Origin: Epiperipatus broadwayi
Taxonomy: Eukaryota; Onychophora; Udeonychophora; Euonychophora; Peripatidae
Direction: 5' to 3'
Assembly (NCBI GenBank): GCA_028023455.1
Contig: JAQFVV010000012.1
Location: 7,040,499 to 7,104,498, forward strand
DNA: 64,000 nt
Made by a program: the position numbers and the translations under genes. This document shows, one piece after another, positions 49,617-59,336 of the stretch. Each line of letters opens with the position of its first letter. Position 1 is the first letter of the stretch. A model generated the notes under the pieces. It did no database searches, was not told where the DNA came from, and was given only the letters and a program-made list of their open reading frames with translations.

Positions 49617-49988
49617 ATATATATATATATATATCCCACATTCACAACTAAACCAGATTAGCCAAAAAAAATAAACCCTAAATACATAATGGTTTCATTG
49701 CTACAAGTAGACTTCTCAAGTGTAAAGGATTAAAAGACAACAACAAATTTATACTAAATATTATCCACAATTCCATTTACATCTCACACACCCTTAATAT
49801 TAAAAAAACTTTTAAATAAGTTAATTGCTTCATAATCACAAATTTTTAATAATAAAGATTCTTTAATTCTTTTTCTTTTGTTTCTTTCAAAGAAGACAAC
49901 TTTAGCTTCATCCAAATTAATATTGCGGTCTGTATCTCTTTCATGGATATATACAGTATTTCTAACCTTTTTTGTATCTTTATTTGGA
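49617..49988 (-). pseudogene. Penelope-like element, 3' end of GIY-YIG domain
   Basis: The minus strand reads VRNTVYIHERDTDRNINLDE, then AKVVFFERNKRKRIKESLLL and KICDYEAINLFKSF before stops. This matches the C-terminal part of PLE GIY-YIG endonucleases, including the His-containing motif and the NLDEAKV block. It is followed by about 150 bp of 3' UTR ending at a (TA)n tract (49617-49634). That UTR is shared with the copy at 31540 (TTCACAACTAAACCAGATTA). The copy is truncated on its 5' side at about 49988, next to foldback repeat F2. Confidence 0.85.
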
Positions 49989-50165
49989 ACTTATATATTA
50001 GACATGCTATGCCTTTTCACATCCATATTATTCTGCCCATAAATTTCTAACCTTGTGATCCCATCAAATAAACCCTGTGATCTCATCAAATAATGTGAAC
50101 ACTGGAACTTCTGACAAACTTAAGTGACAAATTTGTAATAAAAATAATAAAAACATATGATACTA
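49989..50165. repeat. foldback family F2, one-armed copy
   Basis: ACTTATATATTAGACATGCT, CCTTTTCACATCCATATTA and GGAACTTCTGACAAACTTAA follow the same order as in 40793-40940. The second arm is absent. It abuts the PLE fragment directly. Confidence 0.7.
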
Positions 50166-51644
50166 AATAAAAACAGTTAGTTGTGAGTTTTTAAAAAATG
50201 GCACTTTGTACCATCAAAGTCATTCTTCACCCACATCCCTCCAGAAAGTGTGACCATCTGCCATTGCAAACAGTAATTCCCAAATTTTACTTAAATTAAA
50301 AAATACTATGTATATTCAAAGAAGATGATGCTTTCATTTGCATTATGGATGATATTTAAAAAATAAGATCACCTCTTTGATTCTGTTTTAATAAAAGTTT
50401 ACAATTTTTTTTGCAAAGCATATAATCTGCCAGCTGCACAAAGAATATGGCACTTTGTTTTGAATTCTGGACAATATTTAAAAAATCAATCAATCTCATT
50501 GATAAGTTGAATATTTTTTTACATTTTGATACAAGTTTAATAATTTTTTTTTTAACAAAATAAATATACTTGGACATTTCTCAATCAAGATCCCATGCAG
50601 CTGTTAGATCATATAAACATAGTCTCAATTTTGTAAAAATATGATCTAGATATGTTTTTTTTTTTATCTGTTCATTTTTTACTTTTCTACCATAGTTAAA
50701 AAATGTAGTATTTTTTTCTTTGCTTTACTGTTCATTTTATAGTTAATATACATATTCTTTTTATAGTTAATATCATTATTTAAGTGATAAAGTGGACTTT
50801 TTTTTTCATTTTGCTTGTGTAGTATTATTTTTGGTAATTTTGCTTTAGTGCTAGTTTTTGTAATTTCATGCTAGAGTTAGCAAAGCTAATAGTATTTTTA
50901 AATTGTAAGTAAAATATGGGAAGTGTTGGTGGTGTGTGTGATGGCAGAATGTTGTACATTGTGCAGGGGGTGTGCCTTTGGTGGTAAGAAATGCCATTTT
51001 TATTTAGTATTGTAATGTGTTTTTTATGTTTGTGTACAAAATTATATTTTTCATATTGTTAAAAATATACTTTTTTAGATTTAGTATGGTGCGATTAGTG
51101 TTACATATTAGAGCTGTCTTTAATACCTTCATTTATAAGATATGAGCTCATGAACAATATTATTGCATAGTGGCGTATAGCTTCTTCTTTCCAGGCTAAT
51201 GCATATCTTTTTCATTTAATTGTCCAGAAACCCTTTTAAATGTATGATAGGCAGACATCTCAGCAATGGCAGGTCAGGGTTTTGCTCACATCTTAGGCTA
51301 TGGTTATTTATAGAAACTGCATGATGTGAGACTAAATGAAGACCATTTTTGTTAATCTAGCAGGACATGGAAGTGGTATGGTTCTGCAGAGATTCCTATA
51401 CAGTGCTTGAGCCACCAAACTAGGAATCCACAATGATAAAGACAAAAAAATAGAAAATTAATAGCAGCTGAATAACTTGAATAACTGAACTAATAAAAAT
51501 TTATTAGCTTTTATACTTTTAATCAACCGTTGTTTTGAGCACTCATGCTAATCAGTTTATCGTTTTTTAAAAAATTAATTAGCTTTCTTTTTAGGACTAC
51601 ATTAATTATGTAATCAGTTTACTGTTTTTCAGTAAAACATAATC
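50166..51644. other. no assigned gene
   Basis: A less A/T-rich region at 51110-51430 (for example GGTATGGTTCTGCAGAGATT) has no interpretable frame. The 73-codon minus-strand ORF at 50356-50577 is Lys/Ile/Asn-rich and unrecognised. A G/T-rich patch lies at 50925-50985. Confidence 0.4.
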
Positions 51645-51747
51645 TTGATTAGATAATAATTTACAAAATTATTTTATATTTGATTAGATAATTTTACAAA
51701 ATTATTTTATATTTAATTAAATAATAATTTTACAAAAACATTTTACA
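51645..51747. repeat. three-copy tandem repeat, 34-35-bp unit
   Basis: TTGATTAGATAATAATTTAC at 51645, TTGATTAGATAATTTTACAA at 51680 and TAATTAAATAATAATTTTAC at 51714 each precede AAAATTATTTTATAT or a variant. Confidence 0.75.
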
Positions 51748-52652
51748 CTTCATTTCCTTTTTCAAATTAATTTTAGTTTATTGAATATATTTTTTAAGTT
51801 ACTCTCTTTTTTTTTTGTTTTCATTTCATTGTTTTAAAAAGAAGATAAATAATTCCTACTGGCTTTGTTGGCCAGTGATTACTCTTAAATGATTATTATA
51901 TTTTTTCTTCCATTTTAAATCATTTATTTAAAATCAAGTCTAATATAATTTGATTTGAGTTTTATTCTTTTTTAAAAAACAATTTAAACCAGTCTTTTTC
52001 TCTATTTCAAAATGTCTCCCCTTTCCAATTACCATAAGTGATAGTCCTTTTCATTTAAAATATATATATTTTTCTTTTTATTTATAAATATTTTTAAGTA
52101 ACTCATATATTTTATGTATTTATTAAAATATATCACCACAATATTATTAAACTGATCTCTTATATTGTGAAAATAGCTGTAGTCTACATCTACAGATATA
52201 ATAGATAAATAATCACATCCTGCTGACAGCAGATTATATGACCTTCAAGTACTAAATTCATGTGCTTAGCACAACAATTTTCCTCCTCCATGAATATTTA
52301 GATTTCAAAAATAGCAATCTTCTATGGCACTAAATTGTCCAAAACAAACTGTCATAAATGAAAACAATAAAAACATTAATTATGAAATGTTAGTTCAGTA
52401 GTTATATACTGGTATACAAATTGTTTATTTCAAATGAAGCACTGATAATACATTCAAAATATTTACTAAAATTGTCTCACATCAATTTAGTGCTTTTGGG
52501 ACTGGCATTTAACAAAAACAAGCAAACAAAAAGATTATTAAGCTGTATTGATACCAAAAGATCTTTCATGAAAAATAAATAATGAAATCTCCTTAATATA
52601 TTAAATTCTACATATATAGAAACAAAAGTAAAGCATTAAATAATAAATGCAT
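51748..52652. other. no gene seen
   Basis: A/T-rich; nothing assigned. Confidence 0.5.
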
Positions 52653-52949
52653 AGGTAAGAGAACAAACAGCTGTTACTGACCTCATTGAAAAAATTAAAA
52701 GACTGAAGTGGAGTTGGGCTGGACATATTGCTAGAAGAGATGATAATAAATGGGTGACTAAAATCTTAAACTGGATTCCAAGAAATTGTAAAAGACCCAG
52801 AAAGAGATCACATGTGAGATGGATGGATGAAATAAAAAACTGTGCAGGTGTAATGTGGAGAAAAGAAGCTAAAGATCAGAGAACATGGATTGAACTTGGA
52901 GAGTCCTTCATCCTGTAGTGGATTGATAATGGTTGTTGATGATGATGAA
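52653..52949 (+). pseudogene. RTE-type LINE, 5'-truncated 3' end
   Basis: One almost open frame: REQTAVTDLIEKIKRLKWSW, AGHIARRDDNKWVTKILNWI, PRNCKRPRKRSHVRWMDEIK, NCAGVMWRKEAKDQRTWIEL and GESFIL, then a TAG in place of Gln, WIDNG. This is the conserved C-terminal tail after the RT of RTE LINEs. The copy ends in the TGATGATGATGA microsatellite typical of this family. Truncation at the 5' end is typical of incomplete reverse transcription. Confidence 0.9.
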
Positions 52950-53542
52950 TTCTAAAACAAGTTTTTTAATTATTCTTTATTTTGTCATTATTACTTTTTA
53001 GCTGTTGACTAGGCATTATTTATTAATAGTAATAATGGACTTAACCAAATGTTAATTAGGATTGATAGAATTTATAAAAATTTATAATGAAAATAAGTCT
53101 GACTTAATTTAAGGCAATAAAGACTTTAAATATAAAAAAGATATCTAGGCAAAACAAAACAGAATAAGCTGGTATTTCTAATACTTAAAGATTAGTTAAA
53201 TATTGTAGCCCAGTCTCCAAACCTATAATATATTTGTGTATTTTTAAGATGCATAAATGTGCATGTACAAGTTAAAAACATGTATAACATACACATATAT
53301 AAGTATATATAGTTATTATATACATATGGCATATATTTAAAAATTAAACTGTAAAAAAACTTTTTTTTTTTTACTATTTTTTTAAATTTGTATTTATTTA
53401 TTCCAGATAATTAAACCATGGCTAGGGGGTGTTGTATAAATTAAAGTAGCAACTCAGAATAACAATTGCAGTGATAAATAGGCTCTTAATAAGACTAAGA
53501 TGATAGTATGTGATCAGTTGAAATTAGTGATAAATATTTGTC
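52950..53542. other. no gene seen
   Basis: A/T-rich; nothing assigned. Confidence 0.5.
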
Positions 53543-53632
53543 AAAAGTAATCTTATAGTCAAGCATTGGTGGACGAGAGGTCAGCGACGGCTGATGCTAT
53601 GACACATGAGAAAGAAAAAAAGTAATCTTATA
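53543..53632 (+). mobile_element. tRNA-derived SINE copy E, internal deletion, 15-bp target duplication
   Basis: The element at 53558-53617 starts GTCAAGCATTGGTGGACGAG and jumps from GGTCAGCG directly to GGCTGATGCTATGACACATG plus A-rich tail. About 40-45 nt including the B box are lost. It is flanked by the exact 15-mer AAAAGTAATCTTATA (53543-53557 and 53618-53632). The duplication fixes the family's 5' end at GTCAAGC. Confidence 0.9.
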
Positions 53633-54692
53633 AAAATCTCAAACTAAAGTTGGAAAAGAATAGAATTTAGATTAAAAATGTTAAAAAGAGTTAATGAAAA
53701 GAAAATAAATTAAATGTTGTATAGAGAAAAATATGAAGGATATGTTGGCAGAGGATTAAAAAAAAAAGAGGTTAACAATGAATATTTTTAAATGAGAGGG
53801 AGACTTATAAAAGCATGTAAAAGAGGTCTTGTATAACATTTATAATTTGTTAGATCACAGAGCTAATTAAGGTCATTATTTGGCCATATTATCTTTTTGT
53901 CTAATTAACTCAACATGCCTTTAGACTGAGAACATAAAAAAACACATGCAGAGGATTATTTGTTATATAAGTGACATACAGAATCTCCTGTATTTATGAA
54001 TTTACTTAACCGATGATAACATCCCTTATCAAAGTTTATTACATTCATAATGCATTATTTATTGTAGCAAACAACTCAGTGAGGAAATAAACCCTCAGAA
54101 TTTAAATAATTAATAAACTATATTAATTTATTGTGTTTTGAAAGAATTCAATTAAAGATATTGAACAAAAGTTTCTGAGCCATAAAGAAAAAATAAATTC
54201 ACTAATTTAATTAAAATGTTTATTTCCCTCTATTTCTTAATTTTAATAATATTTTTATTATTATATTAATTTAATAAATATTCCATAAACTCATTCCTAC
54301 TGAATCAAATATGATAATTATATATATAGAATCTATAATAAAATCGAAAATGGGAACGTCATTTTCAAATAAAATTAAGTATTCTATAAATCTATCTAAA
54401 AAAAAATGTTTTAAATAATTTACCAAATTTAATTTATATCACTGAAAAAAAAATCCAATTTTGAATTAATAAGATTCTGTTGTAATTAAACAAACAAAAA
54501 TAAATGATTTACATAATAAATAAAAAAACGGAGAAAGCATCATATTTTGACATTTAATTTTAAATATACTCACACACACCCCTTAAAAAACAAGTAATGA
54601 CAGTAGAACAAAGAAAAGTCTGAAAGAAATCACTACTTATAACTTGTAAAGAGATAGCTATTCTATGCATTTACAACTCCATTTTTTTCCCA
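53633..54692. other. no gene seen
   Basis: A/T-rich; nothing assigned. Confidence 0.5.
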
Positions 54693-54787
54693 TATGTCAT
54701 AGCATCGGCTGGGAGGCGAACCCGCAACAACCGTCTGCAAGCAACTGCTTGCTTGCAAGGCGGCTGCGCTGACCCCTTGGCTAACAA
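54693..54787 (-). mobile_element. tRNA-derived SINE copy F, with internal duplication
   Basis: The minus strand reads GTTGTTAGCCAAGGGGTCAG, then GCCGCCTTGCAAGCAAGCAG, with an extra GCAAGC/TTGCA duplication in the anticodon-arm region, then GCGGGTTCGCCTCCCAGCC and GATGCTATGACATATG. No target duplication was recognised. Confidence 0.8.
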
Positions 54788-55186
54788 CGCTTTACAGGTC
54801 AGTCATGTTCTAAATGGTACAGCGATGAGTATGACTGATGCAAAAAATGACTTTATTAGATCTATCTTAGAAGTATAAAAAAAAAAATTGGTTAATTAAA
54901 TAAAACTGCCATATTTGGTCTGTCATTTGATAATTGAAATCATTTGATTCCTTCAAGCCGTATATCTTATAATAAATAAAAAAATTAGGGTCAACAGTAA
55001 CAACTGTCCTGAGTACTTTAACTCAATGAAGAAAATATTAATTTTAAAGGTGTAATGTTCCTAGTCGATTTTTAATTTAGAAAAGAAAAAAAAGATAGAA
55101 TAGATTTATAATCATAATCACCTTCACCTCACCCCTCACACAAGAAATAATGAAAAACTTGCTTTTGGGTCCTGATTTAATAAATC
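54788..55186. other. no gene seen
   Basis: A/T-rich; nothing assigned. Confidence 0.5.
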
Positions 55187-55610
55187 TATATATTGTGGAT
55201 CTGAAACTTGGATACTTAATAAAAGAGCAATACAGAGACTTCAGACCACTCAAAGAAGCATGGAGAGATGCATGTTGGGAGTAACAAGAGATCGAAAATG
55301 CAATATATGGGTAAGTGAACAAACAGGTGTTACTGACTTCATTGAAAAAATTAAGACTGAAGTGGAATTGGGCTGGACATATTGCTAGAAGAGATGATAA
55401 TAGATGGACAATTGAAATCTTAAACTGGATTCCAAGATATTGTAAAACACCCAGAAAGAGACCACATGTGAGATGGATGAATGAAATAAGAGAGTGTGCA
55501 GGGGTGATGTGGAGAAGAGAAGCTAAATAGCAAAGAAGATAGATTGAATTTGGAGAGACCTTCATCTTGCAGTGGATTGATAATGGTTGATGATGATGAT
55601 GATGTTATTG
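55187..55610 (+). pseudogene. RTE-type LINE, 5'-truncated 3' end with frameshift
   Basis: Plus strand: YCGSETWILNKRAIQRLQTT (55187-55250), QRSMERCMLGVTRDRKCNIW, VSEQTGVTDFIEKIK, a frameshift near 55350, then KWNWAGHIARRDDNRWTIEI, LNWIPRYCKTPRKRPHVRWM and ECAGVMWRREAK, a stop, FGETFILQWIDNG, ending in a TGATGATGATGATGATG tract (55587-55604). It is the same family as 52653 and 61078, starting further upstream, in the region after the RT catalytic block. Confidence 0.9.
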
Positions 55611-56490
55611 TGTACAATTATCAAGAAATTAACGCCAAGATAATAAAAAAAAAGCTATATACATCAAAATAAAGATTATGAATTAGTTTGATCCCTTATT
55701 TTTTTATATAAAATTATAATTAAAAATCATTTAAATTTATTTCCAGGATAAATAATATCAATATCATTTTCAGTCCTTATTTTAAAAAGTTCAAAAAAAA
55801 AAAAGTCTCTTCTTAATATTTATAAAACATACTGTAATATTTTTTTGAAAGTATATTTAAAGCAGAAAGACCCTGAAATCTAGGGATCTACATGCATAAG
55901 TTAGGTTTGTTTTATGATAGCTATAATATTGTGTCATATTTATCTTTTTGTGCATAGATCTGTGTAAGACCCTAATAGTTAACATAAACAATCCCACTCT
56001 AACTGATTTAGCTGTCAAATATATATTACAAAAAATGCAAACAATTAGTCATGGATTTCATTGAAGCATCTACTGTTAAATAATATTATTAAACTTTTAT
56101 TATAATCTTATTGAATTATATATATTTTAGAAATTATGACCAATCTCATTTCAAATATATCATGATAGTCAATGAAAAAAAACATGCAATTGGTTTCTAA
56201 TTTCAACCAACTCAGGCAGTACATAAATTTGCTTTTTATATTTAAATAAAATTTCTGCTCACTTTAAACAATTCTAGTAATAAGCAAATATCATTAGGAG
56301 CATACAAATAAAAAAATATAATATGTATTTCAAATCATAAGAATGTTTATAAAGTAATAAAAAAACTGACAAATTCCATTTTCACAAAATCCTAAGTTTT
56401 AGTTATGTTTTAAAAATGTATTAATAGTTTTATTTATTTTTTACCAAAAATGTATATATTTAAAAGCAATAAATTATAAACAATATTAAT
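55611..56490. other. no gene seen
   Basis: A/T-rich; nothing assigned. Confidence 0.5.
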
Positions 56491-56720
56491 TTATCCACTT
56501 CTTTGAACATTTTTTAGCAATTTCTTTTATTGTACCTACACAGTCTTATATTTTGACTATCCTGCAGTCTTCTTCAGAACCAATTTTATTTTAATTACAT
56601 TTAAAAAATAGAGTAAAATTGGTTCTGAAAAAGACTGCAGGACAGTCGAAACGTAAGATTATGTGTGCATAAAGGTACAATAAAAGGTTTTTGCTAAAAA
56701 GTGTTCAAAGTAATGGATAA
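56491..56720. repeat. 230-bp hairpin containing hammerhead-like strings
   Basis: The left arm 56491-56588 (TTATCCACTTCTTTGAACAT, TGCAGTCTTCTTCAGAACCA) is inverted at 56614-56720 (TGGTTCTGAAAAAGACTGCA, GTTCAAAGTAATGGATAA). The loop is about 25 nt. The right arm reads GACTGCAGGACAGTCGAAAC then GTA, with a perfect 5-bp stem GACTG/CAGTC. The left arm read on the minus strand has CTGAAGA, so between them the two arms hold both core boxes of a hammerhead. A flanking stem I is not evident. Confidence 0.8.
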
Positions 56721-58343
56721 ATTGCAATTATATAAGATATTACAGCACAATAAAGGAAGTGGTGAATTTGGTAATATTTCTGAATATTAAAAGTTACTGG
56801 TAAAAGTCATTAGAATCTACAAATCGCATTTATTGTTTTTAATTTTTCCCTCACAAATTTGGCCAACTTGTTATTTCTGTAGGAGATTATAAAAATAGAA
56901 GTTATACAAAAAGTTTCTGTTATTTTAAAAAAGCTGATAATAGAAATGTATTTAATAAAATAAATAATTAAAAGTTGTGCTAATATAAAAACATAATTAT
57001 AAAACAGAATAAACAATTACTAAGAAGACCATTTAAATGAATTTGTAAATAAAATTCACCTTTTGTTATATCAATCTATTTTATCAGACATTTTTTTCCT
57101 GAAAAAATAGATTGGCATTGATATAGTAAAAGATGGATATTATTTAGAAGTTCATTTAAATGATTCTTTAGAAATTGAACTTGTGAATTATTTTAGTAAT
57201 GTATTCAACTTGCTTGTTTCATGAATAGGTTTATATTTTTAGTGATACATATTTGATAAGCCGAAAAATTGTTTATGTGTTAAGTAAAATCATTAGGACA
57301 CACAATTATTTATGCATACATTAAAAGTTTAAATTATTTTTTTAAACTGAGTATCAAAGATACATTTAAACAAAAAAAGGAAACACTTGTTGCTATATAT
57401 AATAATAAAATATGTAAAACTATTGAGCAGATAATAGAAATAATAACTAAAATAATGTAAAAAGTAATGTTAATGAAAAAAAATTAACCCAAAGCAGTTT
57501 TATGTTATTTTGGACACCATGAAAAAGAACAGATATATACATTAAATTTAATTATTTGTGATGTATATACAATTTTCAACATGTGTAGTCAGTCTATTGC
57601 CAATAATGAATAGAAATTGTCATAATTACTGAATGCTTTTTCATCTCTTAGAAAATATAATGTCCTATGTTTAGACATCTATCTTTTTTAATTTCTCAGA
57701 AATTTAGGTAGAGGCAGTTTATATGTGATCTTACAATGTTGATCAATAAAATGATATTTAAAGTATTTCACTCACTGCAATATTCTTTTGCTTATCTTGA
57801 AAGGTACACTACTTGTACATTTCTCTGTTATCACAGAATTACTCAAAATCTAATATTACTCAAATATTTAATAATTCTTATAAATCATTGTTTTTTTAAT
57901 TATGGATTTATATATCAGGGTTTTTGAAATAGTGGTTAATACATCCACTGTCATGTTCATGATGTGAGGTTTGAATCTGAACCTAATAAACTTCCAATTT
58001 TTTTTTCAAGTCATAAACAGATTTATGATTCCATTTTCCATAGAAAAATCACAAACAACCTAATTAACCAGCCGATAGTGATTGATAGATTCATATTTAC
58101 CAAAAATCCAAAATTGCTCTGGGTTAACCATATAAGGATAATGCATTGACTATAAATATATTATTGTAATATGATGTGATCTATGGATGCTGAGTTCATG
58201 TTACATTTATCTTTTTTTAGATATTTATGAAGTTTTGATATCTGATACAACAATTTTTATATTTATTTTTGGGTTCTTTTTTATTGATTAAGGGTTAATT
58301 ATATAGTGGAAATCTGATGTTTTCAGTAGAAATTATTAATTTT
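56721..58343. other. no gene seen
   Basis: A/T-rich. An imperfect inverted pair, AATCTATTTTATCAGACA and CTGAAAAAATAGATTG, lies at 57072-57115. Confidence 0.45.
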
Positions 58344-59139
58344 GGTAGTTGTATAATTGGGGTAATGCAGCTGCTTGATGGCACTGTTGCTTACAAAAGC
58401 ACAGAAATATGCCACTAATGCAGCCCAACTTACAGCCTCTAGAACAGTTCTGTTCATATTATCCATTAGCAGGTGTAGATGCCATTGCACAAATAGTGCA
58501 CACTTCACAGATCATTACCATTGGATGTGAGTGTGTATGGAATTCAACAGGCAATAAGTATTTTATGTGCATTCAAATTAGGGATCTTACACCTTACCAG
58601 ACATACTATTACATATTAATAATTGTAAGTCCATTGCCTTATTTCCCTTCACATCTTGGAAGGTGAAAAGAATTGCAAAAGGGTATATCATTGTAGCATT
58701 TCACATAAATCACATGAAAAGGCACATTTGCAGGAGAACAGCTATGAAAGTAATAGAATGTCTGCCATTGTCCATTGTTTTGAAAATCATAATCTTGGTT
58801 TGCTCAGACGAGAGTATGTATTGACCATTCCTTTGGATCAGCAAAACCATTGGAGGCCCCCCTGCACAATCCAGTGCTACATACTGCAAGTTTGATTCAT
58901 TCAGACTAATGCAAAACTATTGGATTCCCCCCTCCACACACATCAGCACTGAAATGTATAACGTAATTTTAAAATGTAATTTATAAAATAATGCTTGTTT
59001 GGAAAATTTTTTAAAATACATTGAAAAATTTGCAGAGAGCAGAAAGCAAAAAATTATTGGCCCAGTAATGTTACATTTCATTATTTTTGCAAGCAACAGC
59101 GCCATCAAGCGGCCACATTACCCTAAGCATACAACTACC
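58344..59139. mobile_element. 796-bp element with 55-bp inverted ends
   Basis: 58344-58398 (GGTAGTTGTATAATTGGGGT, GCTTGATGGCACTGTTGCTT) is the inverse of 59085-59139 (AAGCAACAGCGCCATCAAGC, ACCCTAAGCATACAACTACC) with about 9 mismatches in 55, mostly transitions. The interior is less A/T-rich and has two plus frames of 85 and 79 codons. The second contains YHCSISHKSHEKAHLQENSY, faintly like a C2H2 zinc finger with its middle lost. I do not recognise a transposase. It could be a non-autonomous DNA element or an inverted duplication flanking a gene fragment. Confidence 0.6.
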
Positions 59140-59336
59140 ATTACCTTAATTTCACATGCAGATTTAAGTGATTTACAGAGTGGTCAGTTACAATTCAGTA
59201 ATAAAAAAGACTCACTAAAGTTGATGACATGGATCTAAAATTGAGATTTACAGCAAATAGTATTCTGAAGGTGGCAAATAATGGGATATTACTAACACTG
59301 ATGATCATGTGACATAGCAATCATTTAATTGCAGTA

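Noticed and set aside
55077-55565. 162-codon minus-strand ORF, Ser/Phe/Leu-rich
   Set aside because: Antisense of the RTE C-terminal tail encoded on the plus strand.
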